64,000 bases of DNA from an uncultured Erythrobacter sp. (GCA_913055155.1 CAJXJR010000001.1:62001-126000); one strand, 5' to 3'; shown: positions 1-9,657, numbered from the stretch's first letter. Notes: generated by a model not told the origin, from the letters alone. Numbers and translations: made by a program.

Positions 1-1058
1 GCGACGAACAGAAGCGCACGCTGACCAAGGTCGTCGTCATCGGCGCGCCCAAGGGCACGGCAGCCGAGTGGGAAGACGCGCAGGCCGTGGCCCGCGGCGT
101 GGAATTCACCCGCGAGCTGGTGGCCGAGCCGGCGAACGTGATTTACCCCGAAAGCTTTGTGGCGCGCTGCCAGGAACGCTTCAAGGGCACCGGCGCGAAG
201 CTGGTGGTGCTGGACGATGCGGCGATGGAAAAGCTGGGTATGGGCGCGCTGCTGGGCGTCGGGCTCGGCTCCGAACGTCCTTCGCGCCTGCTGGCCATCG
301 AATGGATGGGCGGCAAGAAGAACGAAGCGCCCACCGCGTTCGTCGGCAAGGGCGTGACCTTCGATACCGGCGGTATCTCGATCAAGCCCGCGCCCGGCAT
401 GGAAGACATGAAGTGGGACATGGGCGGTGCCGGCGCCGTGGCCGGGGCCATGCTGGCGCTGGCGCTGCGCAAGGCCAAGGCCAACGTGATCGGCGTGTGC
501 GGGCTGGTGGAAAACATGCCCGACGGCAAGGCCATGCGCCCCGGCGATATCGTCACCTCGATGTCGGGCCAGACGGTGGAAGTGCTCAACACCGATGCCG
601 AAGGGCGGCTGGTGCTGTGCGACGCGCTGACCTGGGTGCAGCAGGAGTACAAACCTGCCCGTATCGTGGACCTGGCCACGCTGACCGGCGCCATGCTGAT
701 CGCGCTGGGGCACGAACATGCCGGGCTGTTCTCCAACAACGACAAGATCTCCGACGAACTGCTGCACGCCGGCAAGCAGGCGGGCGACAAGCTGTGGCGT
801 TTCCCGCTGGCCCCGGAATACGACAAGCTGCTCGACAGCCCGATTGCCGACATGAAGAACATCGGCGGGCGTTACGCCGGCTCCATCACCGCCGCGCAGT
901 TCCTGGGCCGCTTTATCGAGAACGACACGCCCTGGGCGCATCTCGATATCGCGGGCATGGTCTGGGCCACAAAGCCCGGCGCCACTTGGGACAAGGGCGC
1001 AACCGGCTACGGCGTGCGTCTGCTCGATCGCTTCATCCGCAATACGACCGAAGCGTAA
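1..1058 (+). CDS. pepA: Leucyl aminopeptidase (M17), 5' end cut off by the window
   Basis: Cytosolic M17 metallo-aminopeptidase that removes N-terminal residues from peptides. The reading frame is open from base 3 at the left edge, so the N-terminal domain start lies outside the window; about 351 residues are visible of a family length near 480-500. The two-metal catalytic core is intact: [10 protein letters not shown] supplies the metal-binding Lys and Asp, and the family signature NTDAEGRL is present, followed by a typical C-terminus. It is followed after 11 bp by a DUF2256 gene and then holC; pepA-holC is a common proteobacterial arrangement. Recognition rests on motifs and synteny. Confidence 0.95.
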   Translation, partial: DEQKRTLTKVVVIGAPKGTAAEWEDAQAVARGVEFTRELVAEPANVIYPESFVARCQERFKGTGAKLVVLDDAAMEKLGMGALLGVGLGSERPSRLLAIEWMGGKKNEAPTAFVGKGVTFDTGGISIKPAPGMEDMKWDMGGAGAVAGAMLALALRKAKANVIGVCGLVENMPDGKAMRPGDIVTSMSGQTVEVLNTDAEGRLVLCDALTWVQQEYKPARIVDLATLTGAMLIALGHEHAGLFSNNDKISDELLHAGKQAGDKLWRFPLAPEYDKLLDSPIADMKNIGGRYAGSITAAQFLGRFIENDTPWAHLDIAGMVWATKPGATWDKGATGYGVRLLDRFIRNTTEA

Positions 1059-1069
1059 GGGCGCGCCCA

Positions 1070-1224
<155 letters not shown>

Positions 1225-1228
<4 letters not shown>

Positions 1229-1662
1229 GGGTCGACTTCTATCTCCTCTCCTCCGATCCCGCGCCTGCCGCCGTGGCCCTGCTGGCCGGCAAGGTGCGGC
1301 AGGCGGGTGAGCGGCTGCTGGTGGTGGCGGACGACCTCGCCTTGCTGGAGGAAACCAGCAAGACCTTGTGGGAAGCCGACCCCGAGGCCTTCCTCGCCAA
1401 CGGCATCGCCGGGGACGAGCACGATGCGGTGCAGCCGATCCTGCTGTCGGGCGATGTCGATCCGGCCAACGGTGCGGGCTTCCTGCTGATCGCCGACGGC
1501 GTCTGGCGCGAACCGGGCGAGCACTTCAAGCGCGTGTTCTACCTGTTCGACCAGGATACGATTGCCGGTGCGCGGCAGACCTGGAAGGCGCTGCAAGACC
1601 GCGAGGGGCTGGAACGCAAGTTCTGGAAACAGCAGGACGGGCGCTGGGTCGAAGGGCCTTGA
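1225..1662 (+). CDS. holC: DNA polymerase III chi subunit
   Basis: Clamp-loader accessory subunit that in E. coli links the replisome to single-strand-binding protein through psi. The 145-residue product matches chi in length and layout: an MRVDFYLL beta-strand start, an alternating Rossmann-like alpha/beta fold, and a C-terminal FYLFDQDT segment followed by a Trp/Lys-rich tail. Start codon overlaps the stop of the DUF2256 gene by 4 bp, indicating translational coupling in a pepA-DUF2256-holC operon. Alphaproteobacterial chi proteins diverge from E. coli, so the call relies on overall pattern and synteny with pepA. Confidence 0.88.
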
Positions 1663-1718
1663 CGCTGGCGCCTTCCCGGCAGACATTCGCCTGGCTTTTT
1701 CGAGGGGAAGGGATCACC

Positions 1719-2228
1719 ATGCGCAAAGTCTCCGTAATCAGTGCCGCGACCGGCGCCCTGCTGCTGGCCGCCTGTGGCAGCTCCGACGAAGGCACGATTG
1801 TAACCGAAGATGGTGAGACCGTGGAATACGATGTCGATGGCGATGGCGGCGACGCGCAGATCACCATGCGCGGCGAGGATGGCGAGGAAGTGGTCATCAA
1901 TTCCGGCAGCGGAGCCAGCGGTGCCGACCTGCCCGATGGCTATTCGCTCTATCCGGGGGCCAGCGTGGTCAGCACGGCCACCATCAACCAGGCCGATGGG
2001 CAGGGCACCATGGTAATGATGCAAAGCGATGCCTCGCCCGAGGACATGGTCAGCTTCTATCGCAACCAGGCCGAAGGTGCGGGGATTACCATCCAGATGG
2101 AAATGACGACCAACGGCAACGCCATGATTGCCGGCGAAGGCGAAGGCGGCACCAGCTTCAGCTTCAACGCCACGCCGTCGGATGACGGCACGCTGGGTCA
2201 ACTGATGGTGGGCCGCGAGCTGAACTGA
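1719..2228 (+). CDS. Putative lipoprotein, acidic, function unknown
   Basis: Codes for 169 residues. The start is set by an ATG preceded by a GAGGGGAAG ribosome-binding site at about 1701-1710. The first 20 residues form a lipoprotein signal ending in a lipobox LAAC, so the mature protein should begin with a lipid-modified Cys around residue 20. The next 50 residues are rich in Asp, Glu and Gly (probably a flexible periplasmic linker); the C-terminal half looks like a compact alpha/beta domain with a hydrophobic start (YSLYPGASVV). I do not recognise the family. Confidence 0.75.
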   Translation: MRKVSVISAATGALLLAACGSSDEGTIVTEDGETVEYDVDGDGGDAQITMRGEDGEEVVINSGSGASGADLPDGYSLYPGASVVSTATINQADGQGTMVMMQSDASPEDMVSFYRNQAEGAGITIQMEMTTNGNAMIAGEGEGGTSFSFNATPSDDGTLGQLMVGRELN

Positions 2229-2271
2229 CGGGCGCCAGTTCGGCACTGTTGATTGTTGCAACCAGTGCAAG

Positions 2272-2294
2272 CCCGCTTGCCCTGCGCAGGCGGG
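2272..2294 (+). terminator. GC-rich hairpin between the lipoprotein gene and ndk
   Basis: A 9-bp stem (2272-2280 with 2286-2294, one G-T wobble) and 5-nt loop. No T-run follows, so it may be a weak terminator of the upstream gene or a processing structure in the ndk leader. The rest of the 122-bp gap holds nothing else I can support. Confidence 0.35.
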
Positions 2295-2350
2295 GGCGCT
2301 AGTGGGCGCGCGAAATCACAAAACACTGCATTTTCGCAAAGGAACATCCC

Positions 2351-2773
2351 ATGGCGGTTACCCGCACCTTCTCGATCATCAAGCCCGATGCGACGCGTCG
2401 CAACCTGACCGGCGCGGTCACCAAGATGCTGGAAGAGGCCGGCCTGCGTGTCGTCGCTTCCAAGCGCATCCAGATGAGCAAGGAACAGGCCGAAGGCTTC
2501 TACGCCGTGCACAAGGAACGCCCCTTCTTCGGTGAACTGGTGGAATTCATGACCAGCGGCCCGGTGGTGGTGCAGGTGCTGGAAGGCGAAGACGCCGTGG
2601 CCCGCAACCGCAAGGTGATGGGTGCGACCAACCCGGCCGACGCCGACGAAGGCACGATCCGCAAGACCTTTGCCGAAAGCATCGAGGCGAACTCTGTCCA
2701 TGGGTCGGACAGCGACGAGAACGCCAAGATCGAAATCGATTTCTTCTTCAAGCCCGAAGAGATCGTCGGCTAA
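2351..2773 (+). CDS. ndk: Nucleoside diphosphate kinase
   Basis: Transfers the gamma-phosphate from ATP to other (d)NDPs through a phospho-histidine, balancing nucleotide pools in the cytosol. The 140-residue length is standard. It starts with [14 protein letters not shown] (the family's IKPD motif) and carries the active-site segment NSVHGSDS with the catalytic His near residue 117. An AAAGGAAC ribosome-binding site lies just before the ATG. It appears monocistronic: an isolated promoter-sized gap precedes it and a long hairpin with a T-run follows. Confidence 0.97.
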   Translation: MAVTRTFSIIKPDATRRNLTGAVTKMLEEAGLRVVASKRIQMSKEQAEGFYAVHKERPFFGELVEFMTSGPVVVQVLEGEDAVARNRKVMGATNPADADEGTIRKTFAESIEANSVHGSDSDENAKIEIDFFFKPEEIVG

Positions 2774-2804
2774 CTTCCTTAGACAGAACGTTAACGGCTT
2801 TTGG

Positions 2805-2860
2805 ATTCCCCTCGACCGGTGGTATAAACCCCACGGGTCGCAGGGGAATTTCGCTTTTTT
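2805..2860 (+). terminator. Long stem-loop with T-run downstream of ndk
   Basis: Three stacked helices can form: 2805-2812 with 2842-2849 (8 bp), 2813-2817 with 2836-2840 (5 bp) and 2819-2822 with 2831-2834 (4 bp), closing a short A/T-rich loop. TTTCGCTTTTTT follows. This is a good factor-independent terminator for ndk; the unusual stem length could also give a stable 3' RNA. Confidence 0.7.
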
Positions 2861-2915
2861 GCGTTAGTTTTCCGGCGATTCGCGAGCCAAGTGATGCGAA
2901 GGCGGGAGATTGCCG

Positions 2916-3311
2916 GTGTTCCGGTGGCGCAAACCATCTCCGGTGGAAACGGTGCAGGAATTCATCACGGCGATGAATAACCGCGACTTCGCGCAGGTGG
3001 AAAAACTGCTGGATCCCGATTTCCGCATGATCGACAACGCCAACAAGGAACTTCGCGGTATCGAACCGTGCATGGCCATGTTTCGGCGGGTTACCGAACT
3101 CGCGCCCGATTACCGGTTGAACGCGAAGTCCATCGTCGAGCGGGGCGAGGATATCCTCGTCTCCGGCGATGCCGATACCAGCAGCCCGGAAATGGCCAGT
3201 GCCACCCAGTGGCGCGCGCGCGCCAGTGCAGGCAAGCTGCGCGAATGGCAAAGCTACAGCAACACGCTGACGCCATCGATGATCGCGATGGTGCAGTCTT
3301 CCTACAAGTAA
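2916..3311 (+). CDS. NTF2/SnoaL-like fold protein, function unknown
   Basis: About 131 residues. The pattern PVETVQEFITAMNNRDF followed by LLDPDFRMIDN and a C-terminal set of beta-strands is typical of the cone-shaped NTF2/SnoaL fold, used by enzymes such as ketosteroid isomerase and by many small binding proteins. No catalytic signature is clear. The GTG at 2916 is chosen because a GGCGGGAG ribosome-binding site ends 7 bp upstream; a TTG at 2910 is in frame but too close to it. It follows the ndk terminator, so it probably has its own promoter, and it converges with the sulfotransferase gene. Confidence 0.65.
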   Translation: MFRWRKPSPVETVQEFITAMNNRDFAQVEKLLDPDFRMIDNANKELRGIEPCMAMFRRVTELAPDYRLNAKSIVERGEDILVSGDADTSSPEMASATQWRARASAGKLREWQSYSNTLTPSMIAMVQSSYK

Positions 3312-3324
3312 GGCGCAGGACTGA

Positions 3325-4521
3325 TCAGGCTTCGGCGAAGGCCTGGTAGAACTGCGCGTGGGTGCGGTGCTTGCCTTTGGCCGCACGGCCCTGTTCGGCG
3401 CGCATGGCATCCATGGCGGCAGGTGTCAGTTGCATGCCAAGATCGGCATAGATGCGGGCGGCCTCGGCTTCCCAGTTGGCATTGAGGGCATCGAATTCGA
3501 CCACCGAAAGCGGGCCATCGAATGCTGTCAGGGCGTCGTCCATGCGCTGCTGCCGCAGGGCGATCTTGCGAGAGACTTCGCCCTCGATCCAGGCGTAGTC
3601 GACCGCATCGCTCTGCATTGCCATTTGGTTTGCCACCAGCGAGGCCGCGCTGCGCGCCAGTTCGTGTTCGCAGCGTCGTGTCAGCACCACGCGGGCATCG
3701 GGGAACTGTTCCAGCAGGGTGGGCAGGTCTTCGGCGAACTGGGGCACCTTCAGCACTCGCGGGCGGTGGGCATTGCCGTGCCATGCGGCATCGGTGCGCA
3801 GCATCCGCGCGAACTCGCGATAGACGGGCGCGGCATCGCGCGCTTCGCTGAACGCGGTGAAAGTGGGTATGCGCCACTGCGCCTCGTAAGCGCAATGATC
3901 CAGCGCGGCTGCCAGCCAGCCCAGTTCCTCGTCTGCGCGGGTGACGCCGAAGGGGTGGATCGCATCCAGCCACGGGTCGAGCGCGCGGGCGAAGACCAGC
4001 GACAGGGCAGACCATGCCGGGCGCGTGTCGGGCGAGCGCGGGACGGGGTGCCAGCTGTCGCAAAAACGGGTGGCGGCCAGCGCCGGATCTGCAGCCAGCA
4101 GGCGATGCACGCGGGTGGTGCCGCTGCGCATGTGGCCAACCACGATGATCGGCGGTGCCAGCGGCGTTTCCAGCATTGCAGGCTCCAGCTGCCACAGTGC
4201 GCCCAGTTCCAGCCGCTGGCGGATCGCCCGCACCAGCTGGCCGTGCGCCATGGTCAGGCCCAGCGGGTTGAGCTGCGCCTCTGTGGCGAGGGTTTCGGCC
4301 AGCACGCCCAGTCGCAGGCGGAAATCGGTCATGTCGGCCTCGCTCCGCGGCCCCTGTTCGCCTGCTGCCGGGGCATCGCGCAGGGCCTTGGCCCACAGCG
4401 CCTCGGGATCGAGCGAGGGGCGCTCACTCAGCCCCTTGCGCCAGGCTTTTTCAAGCCAGCCGTTCACCCGGTCGACGCGGGTTGAACGGGCGAGGGGATG
4501 CGGGCGCGGGGGCAGGCTCAT
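3325..4521 (-). CDS. Sulfotransferase family protein
   Basis: A 398-residue member of the PAPS-dependent sulfotransferase superfamily (Sulfotransfer_3-like). The P-loop-like 5'-phosphosulfate-binding motif appears as GHMRSGTTRVHRLL around residue 130, preceded by a hydrophobic strand (PPIIVVG). A second conserved region, PRVLKVPQFAEDLPTLLEQFPDARVVLTRR, fits the 3'-phosphate-binding part: Ser/Arg after a beta-strand. The substrate cannot be predicted; homologues act on lipids, sugars or small alcohols. The 3-bp gap to purN on the same strand suggests cotranscription with purM-purN, though a functional link is not evident. Confidence 0.8.
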   Translation of the reverse strand: MSLPPRPHPLARSTRVDRVNGWLEKAWRKGLSERPSLDPEALWAKALRDAPAAGEQGPRSEADMTDFRLRLGVLAETLATEAQLNPLGLTMAHGQLVRAIRQRLELGALWQLEPAMLETPLAPPIIVVGHMRSGTTRVHRLLAADPALAATRFCDSWHPVPRSPDTRPAWSALSLVFARALDPWLDAIHPFGVTRADEELGWLAAALDHCAYEAQWRIPTFTAFSEARDAAPVYREFARMLRTDAAWHGNAHRPRVLKVPQFAEDLPTLLEQFPDARVVLTRRCEHELARSAASLVANQMAMQSDAVDYAWIEGEVSRKIALRQQRMDDALTAFDGPLSVVEFDALNANWEAEAARIYADLGMQLTPAAMDAMRAEQGRAAKGKHRTHAQFYQAFAEA

Positions 4522-4524
4522 CGG

Positions 4525-5490
4525 TCAGAATTCATCCGCTGCATCGAGCAGTCTTGTCAACCGCTTGGGGGCCACGGATCGCCAGCTTCGCGTCAGCCAT
4601 TCAGCGACATGATCCCAATCGACGCCGGGCCGGTTCAGGATGAGGCCTACCCACCCGCTGGCCCCGTAATAGGCGGGCTTGAAATAGGTATCCGGCGCGG
4701 TTTCGACGAGGCCCGCCAGTTCGTCCGGTCCACTGGTTTTCACCAGCACGGCGACATGCGGCTCGCCGTGATGCCGGTCGGTGAAATAAGCGAAGTACTT
4801 GCCGCTCTTGCCGCCGGTGCGCCAGCCTGGCGAGCCGTGGCTGTCGCGGCTTTCGGCTTCGGGCAGGGAGAGGGCGAGTTTGTTCACTTGCTCCAGTAAC
4901 CAGTCGGCGCGGTAGTGGCGGCTGACATAGTCGGAGACCATGCGCGGGTAGAGCTGGTATTCGGCCAGGATCACCCGGTGGGCCAGGCTTTCGGGCGTGT
5001 CGCTGGGCAGGATGGCCACGGGCACCTGCCCCAGCAGCGGCCCGCCATCGAGTTCCGGCGTCACCACGTGGACCGAACAGCCGCCGAATTGCTCACCCGC
5101 CTCGATCGCGCGCTGGTGGGTGTCGAGCCCCTTGTACTTGGGCAGCAGGCTGGGGTGGGTGTTGACCATGCGGCCTTCCCAGCCTTGCACGAAATCCGCC
5201 GTCAGGATGCGCATGTAGCCGCACAGCGCGAGGTATTCGGCGCCGGATTCGCGCAGCGCGGCGTCCATGACCTGCTCGTGCGCGCGCCGGTCCATGCCGT
5301 GGTGATCGTGGGCAAAGGTGGCGATGCCTTCGGCAGCGGCTATCTTGAGGCCCGGCGCATCGGGATTGTTGCTGGCGACCAGCACGATTTCATAGGGGCA
5401 ACCCGGCAGGCGCGACTGGAACAGCAGCGCCGACATGGTGGTGCCGTTGCCCGACAGCAGGCAGGCGATTTTCGCCTTCTGCTCAGGCAT
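4525..5490 (-). CDS. purN: Phosphoribosylglycinamide formyltransferase fused to a MmcQ/YjbR-like domain
   Basis: Third step of purine synthesis: transfers formyl from 10-formyl-THF to GAR. Residues 1 to about 200 are a complete PurN, with the substrate loop [18 protein letters not shown], the catalytic [12 protein letters not shown] segment (His in HPSLLP) and the distal Asp in ELDGGP. PurN normally ends near residue 190-215; here about 105 more residues follow, with [21 protein letters not shown] and WRSVAPKRL, which matches the MmcQ/YjbR (DUF419) fold of unknown role. Overlaps the purM stop region by 8 bp, so the pair is translationally coupled. Confidence 0.95.
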   Translation of the reverse strand: MPEQKAKIACLLSGNGTTMSALLFQSRLPGCPYEIVLVASNNPDAPGLKIAAAEGIATFAHDHHGMDRRAHEQVMDAALRESGAEYLALCGYMRILTADFVQGWEGRMVNTHPSLLPKYKGLDTHQRAIEAGEQFGGCSVHVVTPELDGGPLLGQVPVAILPSDTPESLAHRVILAEYQLYPRMVSDYVSRHYRADWLLEQVNKLALSLPEAESRDSHGSPGWRTGGKSGKYFAYFTDRHHGEPHVAVLVKTSGPDELAGLVETAPDTYFKPAYYGASGWVGLILNRPGVDWDHVAEWLTRSWRSVAPKRLTRLLDAADEF

Positions 5491-6580
5491 CGTGCTCGGC
5501 GACCCAGTCGGCCTTGGCAGACCATGTGCCTGCCGAGCCTTTCACGGTGCAGCCGCGCTGGCCTTCGACGATTTCGCCGATGCGGAACACGGTCTCGCCT
5601 GCTTCGCTGAGGGCCGAGGTCACCGTGTCGACCTTGTCCGGCGTTACCGCCAGCACCATGCCCACGCCGCAGTTGAAGGTGCGCGCCATTTCGCCCGGCT
5701 CGATATTGCCCTGTGCCTGCAGGAAGGCCATCAACCGCGGCTGCTCCCAGCTATCGGCGTCCACCACGGCGCGCGCGCCCTGCGGCAGGACGCGCGGCAG
5801 GTTTTCCAGCAAGCCGCCGCCGGTGATGTGTGCCAGCGCGTCGATGTGCCCCGCGCGCACGGTGGGCAGCAGGCTTTTTACATAGATGCGGGTGGGGGCG
5901 ATAAGCGCGTCGATCAGCAACTGGTCCTGGTCGAACAGGGCCGGGCGGTCGAGCTTCCAGCCCTTGTCCGCCGCCAGCCGCCGCACCAGCGAATAGCCAT
6001 TGGAATGGACGCCCGAGCTGGCCAGTCCCAGCAGCACGTGACCGGGCGCAACGCGCTCTCCGGTCAGCTGTTCGCCGCGCTCCACCGCGCCGACGCAGAA
6101 GCCGGCTAGGTCGTAGTCGCCTTCGGCATACATACCCGGCATTTCCGCCGTCTCGCCGCCGATCAACGCGCAGCCGGCCTGCTTGCAGCCTTCGGCGATC
6201 CCGGCAATCACGCGTTCGGCTATGCCGTTCTCCAGCTTGCCGGTGGCGAAGTAGTCGAGGAAGAACAGCGGCTCTGCCCCCTGCACGATCAGGTCGTTAA
6301 CGCACATGGCGACAAGGTCCACGCCGACGGTGTCGTGGCGATCCATGTCGATGGCCAGCTTCAGCTTGGTGCCGACGCCATCGTTGCCAGCCACCAGCAG
6401 GGGGTCTTTGTATCCCGCCGCCCTGGGGTCGAAGAAACCGCCGAAGCCGCCGATCTCGCCGTCCGCGCCAGGGCGCATGGTGGCCTTCACCAGTGGACCG
6501 ATGGCCTTCACAAGGCGATTGCCGGCATCGATCGAGACCCCGGCCTGTTCGTAGGTGTAGCTCTGCTTGTCCGAATTCAT
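5483..6580 (-). CDS. purM: Phosphoribosylformylglycinamidine cyclo-ligase (AIR synthase)
   Basis: Closes the imidazole ring in purine synthesis using ATP. The 365-residue product has the expected PurM layout: N-terminal SYTEQAGVSI-like start ([14 protein letters not shown]), GGFGGFFD, the [11 protein letters not shown]/substrate loop, the [17 protein letters not shown] segment, and EMPGMY. It overlaps purN by 8 bp downstream. The 68-bp gap upstream is shared with a divergent secreted-protein gene, so that gap should hold the promoter for the purM-purN-sulfotransferase unit. Confidence 0.97.
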   Translation of the reverse strand: MNSDKQSYTYEQAGVSIDAGNRLVKAIGPLVKATMRPGADGEIGGFGGFFDPRAAGYKDPLLVAGNDGVGTKLKLAIDMDRHDTVGVDLVAMCVNDLIVQGAEPLFFLDYFATGKLENGIAERVIAGIAEGCKQAGCALIGGETAEMPGMYAEGDYDLAGFCVGAVERGEQLTGERVAPGHVLLGLASSGVHSNGYSLVRRLAADKGWKLDRPALFDQDQLLIDALIAPTRIYVKSLLPTVRAGHIDALAHITGGGLLENLPRVLPQGARAVVDADSWEQPRLMAFLQAQGNIEPGEMARTFNCGVGMVLAVTPDKVDTVTSALSEAGETVFRIGEIVEGQRGCTVKGSAGTWSAKADWVAEHDA

Positions 6581-6648
6581 GCACCTGCCTTAGACTTTCG
6601 CGCTTGGAATTCCACTCGCCTTTCGGCAAAAGACCCGCGAATTCCCCG

Positions 6649-7932
6649 ATGAACATCGTTTTACCCTCTCCCCGGCCCCTTTCGACCCGCCTGCCCACCG
6701 CCGTGGCGGTGCTGGCCTTTGTCCTGCTGGCCGCGCTCGCCGCAGTATCGCTGGTGGCGCAGGTCTCGGGCGATCGCGGCATCGCGCCGGTTGCCAGCAG
6801 CAGCGATATCGACGTGGGCGGGATCGAGGTGGACGTGCACGGCGACAGCGCGGAAGAGGCGCGCGCCAACGGCTGGCGCCAGGCGCAGCGGATCGCTTGG
6901 GAACGGCTGGATGGCCCGTCGATCCCCGATTCGCGGCTCGAATCACTGGTCGCGGCCATCGTGGTAGAGGAAGAGAACATCGGCCCGCGCCGCTATATCG
7001 CCCGGCTGGGGGTCATCTTCGACCGCCAACGGGCAGGAGCACTACTGGGCGCCAGCGGCTCGCGCTCGCGCTCTGCCCCGATGCTGACGCTGCCGGTGCT
7101 GATTTCTGGCGGGACGGAGACCATGTTCGAAGTGCGCAACCCGTGGCAGCGGGCCTGGGCGGAGTACCAGTTTGGCTCCAGCGCCATCGACTACGTTCGC
7201 CCCTCCGGCTCCGGTGGGGAATCGCTGCTGTTGACCTATGGACAGACCGGCCGTCGCAGTCGTGCCTGGTGGAACAATATCCTCGACCAGTTCGGCGCGG
7301 CCGACGTGGTGGTACCGATCGCCAACTTGCGCTGGCAATGGCCGGGCGGCCCGGTGGAAGGGCAGTTCACGGCGCGTTATGGGCCTGACGATCGCTATCT
7401 CGAGAGCTTTTCCATGCGTGCGGACAGCGCCGAGGACCTGCCCGCCATGCTTAACCGCGCGGTGGCGCGGTTCGACGAGATCTTTGCCGCGGCGCTGGCC
7501 GATGGCACCTTGCGGCCCGATCCCACACTGACGCTCGACAACATCGAGATCAGCCCGGAAATCCGCGCGCTGCTGGAACAGGCCCGTGCTGCCGAAGCTG
7601 CCGAACAGGCAGCCGCTGCGGGCGAGGGCGATACGCCTGTCGATACCGCGCAGGCGGGCACGGAAACGCCGCAACCGGTGGAAACCGCCGTGGCGGCTGC
7701 GTCCTACCCGGTGCAGGTGGCAACGCCCGATGCCGTGTCCTTCGACGGCGCCATTTCGGCCTTGCGCGCGGTGCCCGGTGTCAGCCGCGTGTCGATCACC
7801 TCTACCGCCATCGGCGGGGCATCGGTAATGAGCGTGACCTACGCCGGAGACCTGTCCGCGCTCGCCGCAGCGCTGCGCCAGCGTGGTTGGGCGGTGAACG
7901 AAGGACAAGGCGCGCTCGGCATTTCGCGCTAG
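6649..7932 (+). CDS. DUF2066-like secreted/anchored protein
   Basis: A 427-residue protein with a single N-terminal hydrophobic segment (about residues 15-38), so it is probably exported or anchored with most of the chain in the periplasm. The central region (VDVHGDSAEEARANGWRQAQR, then GVIFDRQRAGALLG) resembles the DUF2066 family that sits beside purM-purN and hdaA in alphaproteobacteria. The last 70 residues (AVPGVSRVSITST, then AALRQRGWAVNE) look like a ferredoxin/HMA-type fold without the metal-binding CxxC. An Ala/Glu-rich linker separates the two. Molecular function is unknown. Confidence 0.7.
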   Translation: MNIVLPSPRPLSTRLPTAVAVLAFVLLAALAAVSLVAQVSGDRGIAPVASSSDIDVGGIEVDVHGDSAEEARANGWRQAQRIAWERLDGPSIPDSRLESLVAAIVVEEENIGPRRYIARLGVIFDRQRAGALLGASGSRSRSAPMLTLPVLISGGTETMFEVRNPWQRAWAEYQFGSSAIDYVRPSGSGGESLLLTYGQTGRRSRAWWNNILDQFGAADVVVPIANLRWQWPGGPVEGQFTARYGPDDRYLESFSMRADSAEDLPAMLNRAVARFDEIFAAALADGTLRPDPTLTLDNIEISPEIRALLEQARAAEAAEQAAAAGEGDTPVDTAQAGTETPQPVETAVAAASYPVQVATPDAVSFDGAISALRAVPGVSRVSITSTAIGGASVMSVTYAGDLSALAAALRQRGWAVNEGQGALGISR

Positions 7933-7945
7933 AAGGCTCCTCAGG

Positions 7946-8554
7946 ATGAGCCAGATTGCACTTCCCCTTTCTGCCGGTGGCAAAGGCCCTGCGCGCATCG
8001 TGCTGGGCAATGCCAATGCCCACGTGGCCGAGGCACTGCTGGCGCCCGAGACCTGGCCTTACAAGACAGCCGTGCTCACCGGCCCGCCGCGTTCGGGCAA
8101 GTCGCTGCTGGCACGCTGGTTTTCCGAGAAAGGAAAGGGCCACGCCATCGACGATGCGCAGGAACTGCCGGAGGACGAGCTGTTCCACCGCTGGAACCGG
8201 GCGCAGGAGCAAGGCATGCCGCTGCTGATCGTAGGCGGGGAGCCGCCGTGGAAAATCGCCCTGCCTGACCTGCGATCGCGCCTTGGTGGATCGTTGCAGC
8301 TGGAAATCGGCCTGCCGGACGACGACATGGCGCATGGCCTGCTGCTGTCGCTGGCGCAGGAACGTGGCCTGCCGCTGCCGGGCGAGGCAGCCGATTATCT
8401 CGTCCCGCGTGCATCGCGCGCGCAGGCGGATCTGGAAAAACTGGTCGCCACGATCGATCGCTTGTCTCTTGAAAGAAAGGTCCCACCTACCATGGGTATC
8501 TGGCGCGCCGCACTGGAGGCAGTGCACGGGCCGGAGGAGCCGCGCTTGATCTGA
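7946..8554 (+). CDS. hdaA: DnaA regulatory inactivator Hda (HdaA)
   Basis: Short DnaA-like AAA+ ATPase which, with the sliding clamp, stimulates ATP hydrolysis on DnaA and so prevents re-initiation. The 202-residue product begins with MSQIALPL, containing a QxxLPL-type clamp-binding motif typical of Hda, then a Walker A GPPRSGKS (about residues 48-55). The acidic IDDAQEL stretch replaces the usual Walker B core, and a C-terminal lid region contains RAQADLEKLV. The DnaA DNA-binding domain is absent, as expected. Placement 13 bp after the DUF2066-like gene and near purM-purN is the usual alphaproteobacterial context. Confidence 0.88.
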   Translation: MSQIALPLSAGGKGPARIVLGNANAHVAEALLAPETWPYKTAVLTGPPRSGKSLLARWFSEKGKGHAIDDAQELPEDELFHRWNRAQEQGMPLLIVGGEPPWKIALPDLRSRLGGSLQLEIGLPDDDMAHGLLLSLAQERGLPLPGEAADYLVPRASRAQADLEKLVATIDRLSLERKVPPTMGIWRAALEAVHGPEEPRLI

Positions 8555-8581
8555 GCCGGTTTTGATGGGAAACTGAGCATT

Positions 8582-9295
8582 ATGTTCGACAGGTTGATTG
8601 CCTATCTGGATTCCATTCGCGCCCGCGACCCTGCGCCGCGTTCGCGTTGGGAAATCCTGCTTTATCCGGGGGTTCTGGCTCTCGGCATGCACCGGATTGC
8701 GCACTGGCTGTTCGAGGCGGAAATGTTCTTCCTGGCCCGGCTGGTGAACCACGTTTCGCGCTGGATGACCGCGATCGACATCCATCCGGGGGCGAAGATC
8801 GGCAAGAACTTCTTCATCGATCACGGCTTTACCGTGATTGGCGAGACGGCCGATATCGGCGACAACGTGACCATATACCAGTGCGTGACGCTGGGCGGCA
8901 CCAACCCCACCAACGGCGTGGGCGGCAAGCGCCACCCAACCTTGTGCGATAACGTGATTATCGGGTCTGGCGCGCAGGTGATCGGGCCGATTACCGTGGG
9001 GGAACGTGCCCGCGTAGGCGCCAATGCCGTGGTAACCGACGACGTGCCTGAAGGCGCGACCATGATCGGCCTGAAGGCCCGATCCACGCTGGTACCCGCC
9101 GAGACCTGGCTGCGCGAATTCATTCCCTATGGCACCCCGTGCGACGAACCGTGCGAGCCTGCGCCCACCGCGAGGGTGAAGGCCCTTGAAGCCGAACTGC
9201 AATCGATGCAGGCCGAACTGGCTGAACTGCGCAAGAGCCTGCCGACGCCTCAGGATGCCGAGACCGGCGTGCGCAAGAGCGGGACCAAGAGTTGA
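8582..9295 (+). CDS. cysE: Serine O-acetyltransferase
   Basis: Acetylates serine with acetyl-CoA, the first step of cysteine synthesis. The 237-residue length suits the short EpsC/NifP-type enzyme. The left-handed beta-helix is visible as hexapeptide repeats from about residue 60 (IHPGAKIGKNFFIDHG, IGETADIG, then GAQVIGPITVG), with the catalytic His in the DHG segment and the substrate loop TLGGTN. The C-terminus adds a predicted coiled coil (EAELQSMQAELAELRKSL). Its stop codon shares one base with the start of the DUF2794 gene. Confidence 0.94.
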   Translation: MFDRLIAYLDSIRARDPAPRSRWEILLYPGVLALGMHRIAHWLFEAEMFFLARLVNHVSRWMTAIDIHPGAKIGKNFFIDHGFTVIGETADIGDNVTIYQCVTLGGTNPTNGVGGKRHPTLCDNVIIGSGAQVIGPITVGERARVGANAVVTDDVPEGATMIGLKARSTLVPAETWLREFIPYGTPCDEPCEPAPTARVKALEAELQSMQAELAELRKSLPTPQDAETGVRKSGTKS

Positions 9296-9654
9296 TGGCA
9301 GCCCACTCCGGCGCGCCGAATATCGTTGCATTTCCCGGTCAGCGCCCGCCTGAGCAGGTGGGTTTCGACCGGCTGGAACTCACCCGCATCCTCGACCTGT
9401 ACGGTCGCATGGTCGCTGCCGGCGAATGGCGCGACTACGCCATGGATTTCACCCGCGAATGCGCCACCTTCGCTGCCTTTCGCCGCACCGCCGAAGTGCC
9501 GCAGATGCGACTGGAAAAGCGCCCGGCGCTGCGCCAGAAGCAGGGCATGTGGACGCTGTTCGGCGAACAGGGGCAGGTGCTGAAGCGCGGGCACGAACTC
9601 AGCAATGTGCTCGCCCCGTTGGAGCGGCGACTGGTCAAGCTGGTCGACCAATAA
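9295..9654 (+). CDS. DUF2794 family protein
   Basis: A 119-residue protein of the alphaproteobacterial DUF2794 family: NIVAFPGQ near the N-terminus, then RILDLYGRMVAAGEWRDYAMDF and a C-terminal basic stretch (QVLKRGHELSNVLAPLERRL). No enzyme motif is seen and the function is unknown. The ATG at 9295 is chosen over an overlapping upstream TTG (9292) because it gives the TGATG junction with cysE, a common coupling arrangement. A strong hairpin follows. Confidence 0.85.
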   Translation: MAAHSGAPNIVAFPGQRPPEQVGFDRLELTRILDLYGRMVAAGEWRDYAMDFTRECATFAAFRRTAEVPQMRLEKRPALRQKQGMWTLFGEQGQVLKRGHELSNVLAPLERRLVKLVDQ

Positions 9655-9657
9655 GAA

